Origin: Planctomycetaceae bacterium
GTDB taxonomy: Bacteria > Planctomycetota > Phycisphaerae > Tepidisphaerales > Tepidisphaeraceae
NCBI GenBank assembly: GCA_027487775.1
Contig: JAIYCY010000023.1
Location: 184,049 to 248,048, forward strand
DNA: 64,000 nucleotides
Direction: 5' to 3'
Part shown: piece after piece, positions 1 to 10,400 of the stretch
How positions within the stretch are numbered: position 1 is the stretch's first letter
How the letters are laid out: each line of letters opens with the position of its first letter
Notes under the pieces: model-generated
The model's input: the letters and a program-made list of their open reading frames with translations, nothing else
Database searches by the model: none
Told to the model about the DNA's origin: nothing
Translations under genes and position numbers: made by a program

Positions 1-728
1 TCAGTCCGGGTTCGATTTCGCTTGCGAATGTTACGATGGCGGAGAACCTGACGCTGGGCCTGCTGGGCGGGCTGCGTGTTGATTCGGGTAACGTGGTGTA
101 CGATCCGTCGGTGGTGGGGCAGGGGCCGGCGAATCTGAATCCGCTGCGTCCGGGTCGATCGACGCCTTACTTTGCTGAGGGGAATCTGAGTTGGCGGACG
201 GCACTTCCGCGTTGGGGCGAATCGTTTGCGGGAAAGACCGGTCAGTACGCGGATTTGGTGGGTCAGGCCACCGATACGGTCATTCCGGAGTTTTTGGATC
301 GTGGCGCGACGCCGATGCCGATTCTGTATCTTCGACCGCGGACGGGGAGTTCGACGGCAACCGTCGCGACTTCATCTGCGAGTGACAATCCGGTCATCGT
401 CACCGATGGCAACGTCAACTCGAGGGCGGCGTATTCTACGGGACAATACGAGGCGTATCTCAACAACGACACAGGCGAAGACACTCAGGGCTGGCGTCCG
501 GGCAGCAGCGATCCCAAGCACGGGCTAAGGCCGAGTCAATGGGCCAACACGACCAGTGGGCCGACCGGTACGGTCACCCACTGGAATCCGTTCGCCTATT
601 TCAGCAATCCGAACGCCAGCGCGAACGAGGCGCGGAACAAGGACGGATTTATTCTGATCTCGGCGGGCCGGGATCGTCGGTACGGGACGAACGACGACAT
701 CACCAACTTCGGCCGGCTGGGCCGGTAG
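1..728 (+). CDS. Pseudopilin-operon protein, 5'-truncated by window edge
   Basis: The reading frame is open from base 3, so the gene begins to the left of the window; the first ATG in view (36) is probably internal. About 240 residues are visible. The C-terminus reads 'FILISAGRDRRYGTNDDITNF', which resembles the Asp-rich C-terminal loop of GspG-type pseudopilins, where such residues bind calcium. Four further pilin-like genes follow on the same strand with related endings, so this is most likely the first visible member of the pseudopilin operon. The N-terminal prepilin signal, which would settle this, lies outside the window. Confidence 0.6.
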   Translation, partial: SPGSISLANVTMAENLTLGLLGGLRVDSGNVVYDPSVVGQGPANLNPLRPGRSTPYFAEGNLSWRTALPRWGESFAGKTGQYADLVGQATDTVIPEFLDRGATPMPILYLRPRTGSSTATVATSSASDNPVIVTDGNVNSRAAYSTGQYEAYLNNDTGEDTQGWRPGSSDPKHGLRPSQWANTTSGPTGTVTHWNPFAYFSNPNASANEARNKDGFILISAGRDRRYGTNDDITNFGRLGR

Positions 729-830
729 TTGAGCCGCGGGCGTTGAACGGAAGTGCTCGCTCCGATCCTGCGTTGTGTTGAACGACTCAAGCCCGCTTCG
801 CTCGCGATCGCCTAAGTGGAGAACCCCGGC

Positions 831-1787
831 ATGCCTCACGCGTTTGAGAAAACTCTCTTGTCGATGCTCCCCGCCCATCGCCGGGCGCGCGGATTCACGT
901 TGATCGAAATGCTGGTCGTCATCGGCATCATCGTGGTGCTCGCGGGCATTTTGATTCCCGTCTCGATCCGCGCCTTCAACAAGGCCGATCGCGCTGCGAT
1001 CCGACTGCACATGCTCGGCATCGAGACGGCTCTGGAGGCGTACAAGGCAGACTTCGGTTCGTTCCCGACGACGTCATTGGATGCGACCACATCCCCGTTT
1101 AGCGCGAGTAGCCCCAACACGTGGGGCGTCGATATCAACGCCACCGGCCTGCGCGGTGCACGCACGCTGGCCAAAGCACTCGTCGGGGCGGGCGAGCAAG
1201 GTAGCTTCGCGAGCGCGAATGTCGTTGCCACGCCCGTGCATGTGATCGGTCAGGACGGCAACAACGGCTTCGGCTTCCGCACCGTCGGCAGGGGAGGCGT
1301 GGTGAATGCCAGTTCCAAAGTGCACGGCCCGTACCTCGACATGAGCACCTACCGCATCGCCATCGCGACCGCGACCAATGTCGATCCCGACTGGAACAAC
1401 AGCACCTACGACGCCGCCCGCGACCAGATCGTCATCCTCGACCGCGTGCGCAGGCCGGTGCTTTATTATCCGCAGATCAATGCGAGCGCGCAGGTGAACG
1501 CCATCGTCGGAACGATCAATACGAGTACAGAACGACAGGGCCTTGTCTCGGGCAACGACGCCAACACGACTGCCATGTATCGTGGGAGTGACAACAGTTC
1601 CTTCCTTTCAGAGGCCACGCTTCGCGTCGCCTTGGGCGATGTCAACGCCAACGGTCGACTCGACGCCGGCGAGAGTCAGAGTTTCCGCGGGCCTTACATT
1701 CTCTGGAGCGGCGGGCCCGATCTGAATTTCGCAACCCAGGCCAACGTCCTGACCTCCGACGACGTCAGCAACGCGATCGCCAAATGA
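831..1787 (+). CDS. GspG-like pseudopilin (prepilin-type N-terminal signal)
   Basis: This 318-residue protein has a class III prepilin signal, with a basic leader ending 'RRARG' followed by F-T-L-I-E and about 20 hydrophobic residues. Prepilin peptidase would cut after the Gly and the helix would pack into a pseudopilus. The following 'IETALEAYKADFGSFPTTS' is characteristic of GspG major pseudopilins. The C-terminal part contains 'ILWSGGPDLNFA', a variant of the calcium-loop motif. It is about twice the usual GspG length because of an inserted region between roughly residues 85 and 280. A GTG at 816 is in frame, but GGAGA at 818-822 sits 8-9 bases before the ATG at 831, so I prefer the ATG. 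Confidence 0.85.
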   Translation: MPHAFEKTLLSMLPAHRRARGFTLIEMLVVIGIIVVLAGILIPVSIRAFNKADRAAIRLHMLGIETALEAYKADFGSFPTTSLDATTSPFSASSPNTWGVDINATGLRGARTLAKALVGAGEQGSFASANVVATPVHVIGQDGNNGFGFRTVGRGGVVNASSKVHGPYLDMSTYRIAIATATNVDPDWNNSTYDAARDQIVILDRVRRPVLYYPQINASAQVNAIVGTINTSTERQGLVSGNDANTTAMYRGSDNSSFLSEATLRVALGDVNANGRLDAGESQSFRGPYILWSGGPDLNFATQANVLTSDDVSNAIAK

Positions 1788-1846
1788 CCCCACCCGCAAC
1801 GTGAACCTTCGCAAACCATGACCCTTCCCCCCATGACCTTTCCCTC

Positions 1847-2404
1847 ATGACCCAACCCCATTCGCCGATCGCCGATGACCTGCGTATGCGCTCGATGCCG
1901 AGCGTGTCGTCGGTGTCGCGCGGCAGCGGTCTTGCGGGAGCGGTGGTGCTGGTGGTCTTTTCTGGTATCGCGTTGCTGGGCCTCGTCGCACTCGACACCG
2001 CCGGCCGTGATCGGTACGCCGAGCAATTCACCCGCGAGCGACTTGCCGACCTGCACCTCGCCGTCGTCGATCGCAACACAACTGTCACGCCTCTGCCCAA
2101 GTCTCTGCGCGAAGAACAACTGCTCACCCACGCAGAGCAGACGCTCGCGTCCCTCACCGGCCTTCAGATCCCCGCCGGCCGACTGCAAGACGCCTGGGGC
2201 TCGCCGCTCCTCATCGTCCCCGGCGACGACGCCCGGCTCGGTCTCAGCCCCGACCGGTCCGCCTACGTCGTCAGCGCCGGCCCCGACCGGCAATTCCTCA
2301 GCCAACGCCCCGATAATCTCTACAGCTACGACCTGCAAACCCTCGCCATCGAATCCCAACGGCCACAGGCTGTTAGAACGCCAGGCGTTGGACAGAACGA
2401 ATAG
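1847..2404 (+). CDS. Pseudopilin-like membrane-anchored protein, non-canonical signal
   Basis: This 185-residue protein has one N-terminal hydrophobic segment (about residues 27-46, 'GLAGAVVLVVFSGIALLGLV'). It lacks the Gly-Phe-x-x-x-Glu prepilin motif of its neighbours. The C-terminal half contains 'QDAWGSPLLIVPG' and 'YVVSAGPDRQFLSQ', the order seen in GspG-type pseudopilins ('DPWG.P..Y' then 'S.G.DG'). It is probably a divergent minor pseudopilin or a membrane-tethered partner within the pseudopilin operon. There is no clear ribosome binding site before the ATG, which suggests coupling to the gene upstream. The family assignment rests on the C-terminal motifs and gene order. Confidence 0.65.
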   Translation: MTQPHSPIADDLRMRSMPSVSSVSRGSGLAGAVVLVVFSGIALLGLVALDTAGRDRYAEQFTRERLADLHLAVVDRNTTVTPLPKSLREEQLLTHAEQTLASLTGLQIPAGRLQDAWGSPLLIVPGDDARLGLSPDRSAYVVSAGPDRQFLSQRPDNLYSYDLQTLAIESQRPQAVRTPGVGQNE

Positions 2405-2436
2405 TTAGCTGGAAGGGACGGCGGGGTGAGCAGGGT

Positions 2437-2551
2437 GATGAACGATGAACGATGAACGATGAACAAACCCGAAGGTGCTGAACACTGACCACTAAAACTG
2501 ACCACCAATCACTAACCACTGACCACTAACCACCGACCACTGACCACTAAC
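2437..2551. repeat. Two short direct-repeat tracts between pseudopilin genes
   Basis: Positions 2437-2464 hold four perfect copies of the 7-mer GATGAAC. Positions 2478-2551 hold degenerate repeats of ACTGACCACTAACC type. Both lie in the 157-bp gap between two pseudopilin genes. No promoter or terminator is evident in the gap. Confidence 0.85.
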
Positions 2552-2561
2552 AACTTCCCCC

Positions 2562-3419
2562 ATGTTTCTTCGCCCCATCCATTCTCAGGTCCACCGACGT
2601 TGCTCGGCCCGCGGGTTTTCGGTCGTTGAGATTCTCGTGGTGATTGCGGTCATTGCGATCCTGCTGACGATCACGGTGATCGGCTTTAACGCGCTCTCGA
2701 CCGGCCAGAAGAAGTCCGCCACGCGTGTGCTGCTCGAGCAGATGGTCAGCATCCAGGCCGAAGCCCTCTCCACCAAAGCCGCCAGCGAGCGGTTTTTTCA
2801 GTTGGATCAGTGGCGGTTGTGTGAGTTTCCGACACAGGACGTGATGGATTACTTCACGCCCGCGGCGCGTTTCGGCGGCACGTTGCAGGATCGTGAGGCT
2901 TTTCGACAGACCCAGGAAGTGATCAAGTTTTTCGTTCAGGCCCCCAACGCCAAGAAGCTTTACGACGGTTTGCCCCCCGATCAGATTCGTGCGCCTGATG
3001 CCGGGTCGCTTTACGATTTCAGTGTGATCAACGCCGGCAATCCAAAGTTACCTCTTGATCCGTGGGGCAACCCGATCCTCTACGTCCCCGACGGATTCGT
3101 CGACAATGCACCGACTGACGGCTTTTGGCCGAGCCATCGTTCCTCGCCGCCAGCCAACCCGCGTCCCAATTCTTCCGACCTTGCTGCCTCTACACGGGGC
3201 GGGCTCGCGCGGGCGTTTTCTGAGACCGCCAAGACCTTTTTCGGCCCCGCGGGCGAGGTGCCGACCGGTTTCACCCAGGCGGTCGATCCGCGTCTTTCCG
3301 GCACCGAGCGCAACCTCGTCGCCGTCCGTTCGCCTGATCGTCGGCCGTTCTGGTTCAGTGCCGGCCCCGACGGCAAATACGAAACCCACGATGACAACAT
3401 CTACTCGTTCGAGAACTAA
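2562..3419 (+). CDS. Pseudopilin with prepilin-type signal and SAGPDG C-terminus
   Basis: This 285-residue protein starts with a short leader, then 'ARG' and F-S-V-V-E followed by a hydrophobic helix, which is the processing site for prepilin peptidase. The C-terminal region reads 'DPWGNPILYVPDG' and ends 'FWFSAGPDGKYETHDDNIYS', matching the metal-binding C-terminal loop of GspG-type pseudopilins. It is longer than ordinary GspG (about 140 residues). The ATG has no obvious Shine-Dalgarno sequence; the preceding bases are C-rich. It belongs to the same plus-strand cluster as the flanking genes and ends 18 bases before the next one. Confidence 0.85.
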   Translation: MFLRPIHSQVHRRCSARGFSVVEILVVIAVIAILLTITVIGFNALSTGQKKSATRVLLEQMVSIQAEALSTKAASERFFQLDQWRLCEFPTQDVMDYFTPAARFGGTLQDREAFRQTQEVIKFFVQAPNAKKLYDGLPPDQIRAPDAGSLYDFSVINAGNPKLPLDPWGNPILYVPDGFVDNAPTDGFWPSHRSSPPANPRPNSSDLAASTRGGLARAFSETAKTFFGPAGEVPTGFTQAVDPRLSGTERNLVAVRSPDRRPFWFSAGPDGKYETHDDNIYSFEN

Positions 3420-3437
3420 TCCATCGAGAACTCATCC

Positions 3438-4508
3438 ATGACGCCCAAACGCGTGAAACATCCTGCTCTGCATCCCGCCCGGGCGATTCGTCCTGGCGTT
3501 TCGGGCTTTACGCTGCCCGAGCTTCTCATTGTCATCGCCATCATCGTTGTCGTGGCGGGCCTGGCAGTTCCGCTCTTCCGCATTCTCACCGGTGCTCGCT
3601 CGGTCGAGGCCGCCATCAACACCGCCAGCGCCGCGCTCGGCGTTGCCCGCACCAGTGCCATCAACGACGGTTCGCCCCACGGCGTGCTTTTCTACGTCGA
3701 CCCCGCCACCCGCAACACCCGCGCCGTCATCTTCAAGATCGGCATCGACCCCACCGACGAAACCGACCCGCTCGAAAAATACAAAGCCTGGGTGCCGGGG
3801 ATCTCCTACCGCGAAGGCCTGCTCGGTCCGCCGCTCGTGCAGTCGGACCGCGTCATCCGCATGACGCGCGACACCGTCGTCCCCACGCCGCGCCCGCTCA
3901 CCGACTGGGATGTCCAGGGCTGGTACGTCGCCGGCAAGCCCAGCGTCAAACTCTGGGAATCCATCCAGAACCACAACAGCTCAGTCGGCAACAACCCCGT
4001 CGACTCCGCCAGCGGCAACACTGCGGGCAGCTTCAATAATTCCAACTGGGCCCTTTACACACCCACCCGCATCACGCCCATCGATTCCTCCGCCCAGGGC
4101 GGGGACGAGTTTCGCTTTCCGACCGGCACGGGCGTCCAGCTGATCGTCGATCCATCCGTCACCGGCAATGAGCGTTATCAGCGCGTCGGCGCGGTCCTCT
4201 TCGACGCGCAGGGCCGCATGAGCTTCCAGCCGATCACCCTCGAGGGCGATTCGCCCATCGGACAGCGCATGGGCCTCGGGGCGGGCGTTCTCTCGCTGAA
4301 TCCCGGGTTCGGGCTCGTCGCCTACGACCAAAGCACATTCGCCGCCGTGAATGCCAACACCGAAGGCGACGCCTTCTTCACCCAGCCCCTCTTGACCGGC
4401 CCCGGCTCGTACACCCTCAACGAGAGCAACGAAGAAAACTGGCTCGATGAAAACACCGTTCCGCTGCTCATCAATCGTTTCAGCGGCACGCTCGGACGAA
4501 CGGAATAG
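3438..4508 (+). CDS. GspH-like pseudopilin
   Basis: This 356-residue protein carries the prepilin motif 'SGFTLPELLIVIAIIVVVAG' after a basic leader of about 20 residues. The segment 'ALGVARTSAINDG', about 30 residues after the membrane helix, is characteristic of the GspH/FimT family of minor pseudopilins. The long C-terminal part (about residues 130-356) has no motif I recognise. As a minor pseudopilin it would sit near the tip of a periplasmic pseudopilus. The start ATG follows the previous stop by 18 bases. The identification as GspH/FimT-like rests on the N-terminal third only. Confidence 0.8.
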   Translation: MTPKRVKHPALHPARAIRPGVSGFTLPELLIVIAIIVVVAGLAVPLFRILTGARSVEAAINTASAALGVARTSAINDGSPHGVLFYVDPATRNTRAVIFKIGIDPTDETDPLEKYKAWVPGISYREGLLGPPLVQSDRVIRMTRDTVVPTPRPLTDWDVQGWYVAGKPSVKLWESIQNHNSSVGNNPVDSASGNTAGSFNNSNWALYTPTRITPIDSSAQGGDEFRFPTGTGVQLIVDPSVTGNERYQRVGAVLFDAQGRMSFQPITLEGDSPIGQRMGLGAGVLSLNPGFGLVAYDQSTFAAVNANTEGDAFFTQPLLTGPGSYTLNESNEENWLDENTVPLLINRFSGTLGRTE

Positions 4509-4570
4509 TTCAACCCCCGAATCAAGACCCGCCCTCAGGAACGTTTTGAAACAGACCCTCGGAGTTCAGA

Positions 4571-5545
4571 ATGGATTTGCGACCGCCGACCAACCCCATG
4601 CCCATCGACGCCCATCGCACGTCCACCTCCGTGCCCGTGAGCCGCCGTGCGTTCATGCCTTCTTCCGCCACCCCATCTCGTGGATTCACGTTCATCGAAG
4701 TCCTCTTTGCGATCATCATTCTGGGCATCGGTCTGATCATGATCGCGGCGATGCTTCCGGTGGCGATCAAGAACAACGAAGACACGCTACGCGAGACGGC
4801 AGGGCGTGCGATCGCGGAAGCAGGGTTCAATTACATTCGCGCGGTGGGCACACAGGCCAATCTGCCGACGACAGGCGCAACCGTCCAGACCCTCACCGGC
4901 ACGCAACCGCCGCTCTTTGATAACAATAGCCCTCTGGGCGGGATCCGCGGCAACTTGATCTCCTCCGCCGACCGTCGCTTCGCCTTCATCCCGTTTTATC
5001 AACGCACCGGCGCCGGCCCGCTTGTCAACGTCTGGGTCCTCGCCGTTCAGCTTCGCAATCGCGACAACGTGCCCAACGGCATCTACCCCGCCAACACCTT
5101 CGCCACCAACACCAATGGGCCTTTCGCCATTCCCGTGACCTTCACCAACAACCGCCCGCCCGTCCCCGATCTCATCACCTTCCAAAGCGGCAGCGACTTC
5201 ACGCTCGCAGCCCCCGGCGCGTTCATCATCGCACGCGACACCGGTCTCGATCCCACCAGCCCTGCAAGCCTCGCCCCACGTTACGGCAGGGTCTTTCGGC
5301 TGGGCGTGCGTGACGACACACAGCCCAACACCTACCGCCTCGACCCCGCCTGGGATATCCCGGAACTCGCGGGCACCGACACCGTGTTCAACACCGGCGA
5401 CGACGACCTCGACACCAGCCTGAGCGGCACGCAGACCGTCTTCATCATCGGCGCAGGCCGACTCGATCCCACGAGCGGCACCACCGACTTCGCCGGCCCC
5501 GCGCAGGATGTCGTCATCGTCGGCGGAGCGATCACTCTCCCATGA
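4571..5545 (+). CDS. GspI/PilV-like pseudopilin
   Basis: This 324-residue protein contains 'SRGFTFIEVLFAIIILGIG', a prepilin signal of the GspI/PilV type, about 36 residues into the frame. GGAG at 4561-4564 precedes the ATG at 4571 by 6 bases and supports this start; an in-frame ATG at 4601 would give a shorter leader. After the helix, 'AMLPVAIKNNEDTLRETAGR' is the usual polar transition. The rest is Thr/Asn/Pro rich with no recognisable domain. Its stop overlaps the start of the next gene (ATGA at 5542-5545), so the two are translationally coupled. Confidence 0.8.
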   Translation: MDLRPPTNPMPIDAHRTSTSVPVSRRAFMPSSATPSRGFTFIEVLFAIIILGIGLIMIAAMLPVAIKNNEDTLRETAGRAIAEAGFNYIRAVGTQANLPTTGATVQTLTGTQPPLFDNNSPLGGIRGNLISSADRRFAFIPFYQRTGAGPLVNVWVLAVQLRNRDNVPNGIYPANTFATNTNGPFAIPVTFTNNRPPVPDLITFQSGSDFTLAAPGAFIIARDTGLDPTSPASLAPRYGRVFRLGVRDDTQPNTYRLDPAWDIPELAGTDTVFNTGDDDLDTSLSGTQTVFIIGAGRLDPTSGTTDFAGPAQDVVIVGGAITLP

Positions 5546-7395
5546 TTTGCAAGCGGATAACCCTCGTCATGACCAGAAGCACCAACAAAATCATCCCGGT
5601 TCGCCGGCCATCTCAACGCGGGCCCGTCGCGATCTCGCGCGGGTATCCCGTCGCGATCTCGCGCGGGTATCCCGTCGCGATGCGTGGTTTTACACTGACG
5701 GAAATCCTGATCGCGCTGGCGTTGATCGTCATATTGCTGATCGGCGTGAGCCAGGTGTTTACGCTCACCAGCAGCACGATCAGCCAGGGCCAGGCCTTCT
5801 CGACCGCCCTCCGCACCCAGCGGGCGGTCGGTCAGATGCTCTCCAACGACATCCTCGGCTTCGCCTCGACGACCGGGGACCGGCAGGACCTCGCAAACGA
5901 CGACCTCGTCACCCCCAGCGGCATGCGCCCGCTCGCGCCAATCGATCCTGACGAACGTGCACCTTATTTGGTCATCAGTAACGCCCGCATCGCAGCCTAT
6001 CTGGATAAGAACGACGAAGCATCCGATTCAACCCCGCCCACTGCGACGACCTTCGCTCCGCGTTCCCTCGACATCCGCACGCAGGATGGTGTGACCGTTC
6101 CGATTTACATCTACGGCAATCGCAACTTCCGCATCGATCAGATCAGCTTTTTCGGTCGCGGTGCATTCACCAAGCAGACGGGCAACATCAACGGCTTTGG
6201 CAATGGCAGTCTGTTCAGCAACGACGCCTTGCTCTGGTTCGGACACCTCCGCACGTTCAACGGTCGCAGTGTTGCAGACGTCGACAACATCTCTGATGCC
6301 TACGGCCAGCCCGGCGCCCTTGAGACAAGCGGCGGTCAACCCAACTCGAACAACAGGTACGCAGGTCAGTTTTCGCTCGGTCGGGCGCAGTTGCTGCTTG
6401 TCGAGCCGAACACCGCGTCGGGGCGTTTCCCGATCCCGGTCGTTTATGACGACAACTTCACGCCGCAGCATTTCGTCTTTGCACGCTGGGCGATGGACGG
6501 CGGAGGCAGCTCCACAGCGCTTTCTCCGTTCAACACGAGTTCATTCGTCGCCGCCTACGACACGAGGAACACGACCACGCTCGGCGATGACGTGCACCGC
6601 TATGTCTTGACCCGTCGCAATCTGTCCACAGATGGCAACACAGAGCAGTTGTCGGATGGAACCAACAGTGCACCCAATGCGCAGCTTTTTCCGACCAGTG
6701 GTGGCACGCCGCCAGACAATCTGACCATCAATCACGCTCGCACCGACGCGCTCGGTGTGAGTCGGGCGCAGGCGCTTGCGAGATTCGTTACGGTGGCGCC
6801 CGGACTGGCGACTTGGTGGCAAAACCTGATGGGCGGATCGCACAACTTCCGGTTCACGGTCAATCCGTTTCCGTCGCGTCCGTTTAACCCGAAGAAGATG
6901 GGTCAGCGTTCGCAGCTATTGGCCGAGGCTTGCACGCAGTTCATCGTCGAGTTTGCCGGCGACTTCATGACGCAGAATGCGAGCGGTACCGTCACAGGAA
7001 CCGCACCGGACGGCGTGATCGATTTCCTCGTCGTAGGCGGACAGCGACAGGTGCGATGGTTCGGCCTGCCGCGCGACGTCAATGGCGATGGCACGATCAA
7101 CGCACCCAGCGGAGATGTCGTGCCGGTGCGTGACGTGCGAGGGGCGCAAGCCTTCTTTGAAAAGATCGTTCCCGCACAAGTCGGCAATTATGCATCCGTC
7201 ATCGCAGAGCCTGGCACCAACGTGGATGCCTCGGGCTACATCTGCGCGTGGAGCCCGCTCAACATGGACCCGACGAATGCGACCAATTGGAACGGCGTGC
7301 CCTCGATGCTGCGGATTATTGTTGAGCTTCGTGATCCGGAGGGGAAGCTGACGCAGCCGGTGACGCAGGAGTATGTGTACAGGATTCCGCAGTGA
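5542..7395 (+). CDS. GspJ/PilW-like pseudopilin with repeated leader
   Basis: This 617-residue frame overlaps the previous gene by four bases. It contains 'MRGFTLTEILIALALIVILL', a prepilin-type signal. Upstream of it the frame encodes two and a half copies of P-V-A-I-S-R-G-Y, from a 24-bp DNA repeat. If translation starts at 5542 the leader is about 47 residues, which is very long for a prepilin. If it starts at the ATG at 5680 the leader is only Met-Arg-Gly. The region after the helix ('ALRTQRAVGQMLSNDILGF') fits GspJ/PilW minor pseudopilins. The protein is about three times the usual GspJ length, with an uncharacterised Asn/Thr-rich body. Confidence 0.8.
   Translation: MICKRITLVMTRSTNKIIPVRRPSQRGPVAISRGYPVAISRGYPVAMRGFTLTEILIALALIVILLIGVSQVFTLTSSTISQGQAFSTALRTQRAVGQMLSNDILGFASTTGDRQDLANDDLVTPSGMRPLAPIDPDERAPYLVISNARIAAYLDKNDEASDSTPPTATTFAPRSLDIRTQDGVTVPIYIYGNRNFRIDQISFFGRGAFTKQTGNINGFGNGSLFSNDALLWFGHLRTFNGRSVADVDNISDAYGQPGALETSGGQPNSNNRYAGQFSLGRAQLLLVEPNTASGRFPIPVVYDDNFTPQHFVFARWAMDGGGSSTALSPFNTSSFVAAYDTRNTTTLGDDVHRYVLTRRNLSTDGNTEQLSDGTNSAPNAQLFPTSGGTPPDNLTINHARTDALGVSRAQALARFVTVAPGLATWWQNLMGGSHNFRFTVNPFPSRPFNPKKMGQRSQLLAEACTQFIVEFAGDFMTQNASGTVTGTAPDGVIDFLVVGGQRQVRWFGLPRDVNGDGTINAPSGDVVPVRDVRGAQAFFEKIVPAQVGNYASVIAEPGTNVDASGYICAWSPLNMDPTNATNWNGVPSMLRIIVELRDPEGKLTQPVTQEYVYRIPQ
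5623..5681 (+). repeat. 24-bp tandem repeat, about 2.5 copies, in a pilin leader
   Basis: Perfect 24-bp units occupy 5623-5646 and 5647-5670, followed by the first 11 bp of a third (5671-5681). The unit length is a multiple of three, so the frame is kept and each unit adds eight residues (P-V-A-I-S-R-G-Y). The repeat ends exactly where the prepilin signal begins. Confidence 0.95.
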
Positions 7396-7465
7396 GGCCG
7401 TGGGCATTGTATTTGATCCGAGTCTTGTCTTGTACCGCATGGACACATGTGAAGATTGAAAAGTC

Positions 7466-10400
7466 ATGACCAGTTTTCAGAATGCATCGCGTTGGAGCAG
7501 GACCCGCACTCGGCCGAGTGAGCGGGGTGTGATCCTGATCTTTGTCGTCGTGTTGCTGGTGTTGCTGGCGATCATGGGGACGGCGTACCTGGCGGCGAGT
7601 CGAGCGGACCGGCTGGCGGTGACGGGTCGCGGGGCGGGCGGGGTGTCGAGTTCGGATTTGTTGCCCGATCGTACGAATCTGGAGGGTACGTTTGAGTTTG
7701 TGCAGCAGAACGTGATGTATCGACTGGTGGCGGACCTGTACGACACGAGCAGTGCGACGCCTGCGTTGGCTGCGGATTTTCCTTCGGATCGGTTTCGGCG
7801 TTTGGGGAGCGGTTCGAATTACACGGGTTTGGACGCAACCGGCATCAGCGACCCGCATTTGGCGTCGACGCTGCCGCAGTGGAGCGGATCGGCGCCGCGA
7901 TGGCAGAACATCAGCAGGCCGTTGCCGAACATCACGGGGAGCGCGCCGTTTACGTCGTCCACGCCCGGTTTTGCGGATCCACGGGCCTTCCTTGTGGGGA
8001 CGTTCCAGTACAACGGGACGGTCTCTCCCGAGGTATGGGCACAGGCGATTCTGGTGCCTGACCCGGCGTTCGGGACGTACAGCCCGGCGACCGCGCGGTC
8101 GCGCGTCTATCCGGCCTTCCGGCTCGGCGGAAACGTACGCATCGCCGCCGACACCGACGGCGACGGCGCCGCGGACGCGGGTCTGAGTCCATACAAGCTC
8201 AACGGCGGGGCGGACGGCACCTACGCCAGCTACGAAGACCCGCGCAATCCCGGCGTGGTCTATTTCTATGGCTATCGCGTCGTCGACAACTCCTCGCTCG
8301 TCAACGTCAACACCGCATTCGCGGTGACTGGCGATTTTGACCCGGCCAGTGTTTCGCAGGCGAATCTCATCAACGGCAACCCGAATCTGCCCAATCTGGG
8401 CTTTAGCCGATCGAATGTTGGTCTGGTCGAGTTGCTGCGGTATCTCGGTTCATTGACGCAGGCGGACGTGACGCTTCCGAATGCGTATGTGCAGGACGTG
8501 CGGCAGCTGCTGAATCTGAAACTGACCAATCGTGTGGGCAGTTCGGATCCGATCGTGCCGGGCAGTTATGCAGACGCGCGGCTGGACAATGGGAACCAGT
8601 ATTCGCTGGACGGAAGCACTGACGTGACGCATCGTTCGCTGGGCGAGGCGTTCGAGCAGGGGATCAATCGTCGGCTCGGGAGCGGCGGGGTGAGCGCGAC
8701 CGGGTTCCGTTTCGGTTCGTTCGGGTCGGACGACGCGCGAGGTTTGCGTTATCGTCCTGGCTTGTTGAATCCGCAGCTCGGTCAGACGCAGATGGAGCAG
8801 ACGCTGGTCAACAGCACGTACTGGCAGGCGATCAACTATGCGAGGAAGCGTGGGGATCAGTTCGGGACGATCCCGGCGGTGATCGGATGGACGCTGCCGG
8901 GGACCAACAGCAGTCCGACGGTTCCGATGGGCGCGTGGTGGGAGTGGATTTACAACTTCGGGAATGCGAATGCAGGCGGATCGGGGATCGATTCGAGCAG
9001 CAGCGCGACCGACTTTGCGGGCGCGAATGGCTATACGTTTAACAACCAGGCGTTCCGTCGTTCGATCCGACCGCTGTTGACGGCGGTCAGTGGTGAGACC
9101 GCGACGGCACCACTGCGTGGAACGGTGACGGGCAGCGTGACGAATCCGACGGGATTCGGCGTGCCTGTCGGTATGGAGCCGCTGAGCGCGAGCCCCGAGA
9201 GCTTCACGCGAGCCAGCGCCGCGACGAGCCGGTTCCCGGTGTTGTGGCGTGCGTATTGGTCGCTGATGGTCGATCCGACCATCACGCCATTGGCCGTGCC
9301 CAATCTGTTGAACTCGCGGACGCACAGCGGATCGACGATTCCGCCGATGTTTCATTCGGCATCGCGTACCGGTGCGACGGGTAATGCATTTTTCAATGGT
9401 ACGTTGATTTCGCAAGCGAACAGCGCGCGGATGGCGCTCATTCGCTCGGCGGTTGCGGCGGCGAACACGATCGATCTGCGTGACGCGGATGATGATTTGA
9501 CGGTGGCGTCGATCAACCTGAGTCAGACGGGCGCGGGTCCGTGGGCGTATGTGGCGGGCACGGAGCGGCAGCCGTTCATCACGGGCGTAGCGGTGCGTAC
9601 GAGCACGGCGGCTGCGAATCGATATGTGGCGATCGAGTTGTACAATCCTTACAACATCACGATCGATCTGTCGCGATTCGGTCTTGCGGTGAGTGGCGCG
9701 CGGACTGGTTCGGGTGATGTGACCAACGGATCGGTGATCGCGTTAGCACCTGCGGGGACGCTCGCGCCCGGCGCGTTTGTGACGATCGTGTCGAACAATA
9801 CAACGCCCGGCGGCGTTGCCATCACCGGGCCTACGCGTCTGGAAGCGAACCTCGTGAATACCATTGGGAACGAGGTCTTCCTTGTGCGGAAGCAGGGCGC
9901 GAATCAGACGGTCACCAGCGGCGACAACCTGACCAACGCAGTGCCGGCGAACCGTCTTTATTCGGTCGATCTGGCGGACCTGCGCGTGTTGACGAATACG
10001 GGTGTGGATACGGTTTACAACCATACGCGACCGGCAGGCACGGCGTCGGAGTGGAAGTTTGTGTACGCGGGCAATTGGACCACGGCCGCTGGCATCCAGA
10101 CCGGCGGAGTGAACCTCGGTGTTGCCCGCACCGCCGGCGGAAGCACGATCCCGAGTGCCCCGCCGATCCAGTTGCAGAACTTCACGCCCGACATTCCCGC
10201 CGATCAGTTTCCGTATGGTTCGCCCTTCGCGCGGGATGGCGATGTGCTGGCGGTTCCGTTCATCGGCAGCTACCAGATTCGCAACAACAACAACGCAACG
10301 GGCACGAACACCGTCCACGAGATCAACCCTGTGACCGCCGACGCGGTGCGCAGCGATCCGGGAGCAGTCGCGACGACGCACGTGGGTCGGTTCATTCCGC

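Noticed and set aside
8450..9415. 321-codon minus-strand frame inside the GspK-like gene
   Set aside because: Arg/His-rich shadow of the plus-strand gene with no motif; the opposite strand encodes a protein with recognised GspK features.
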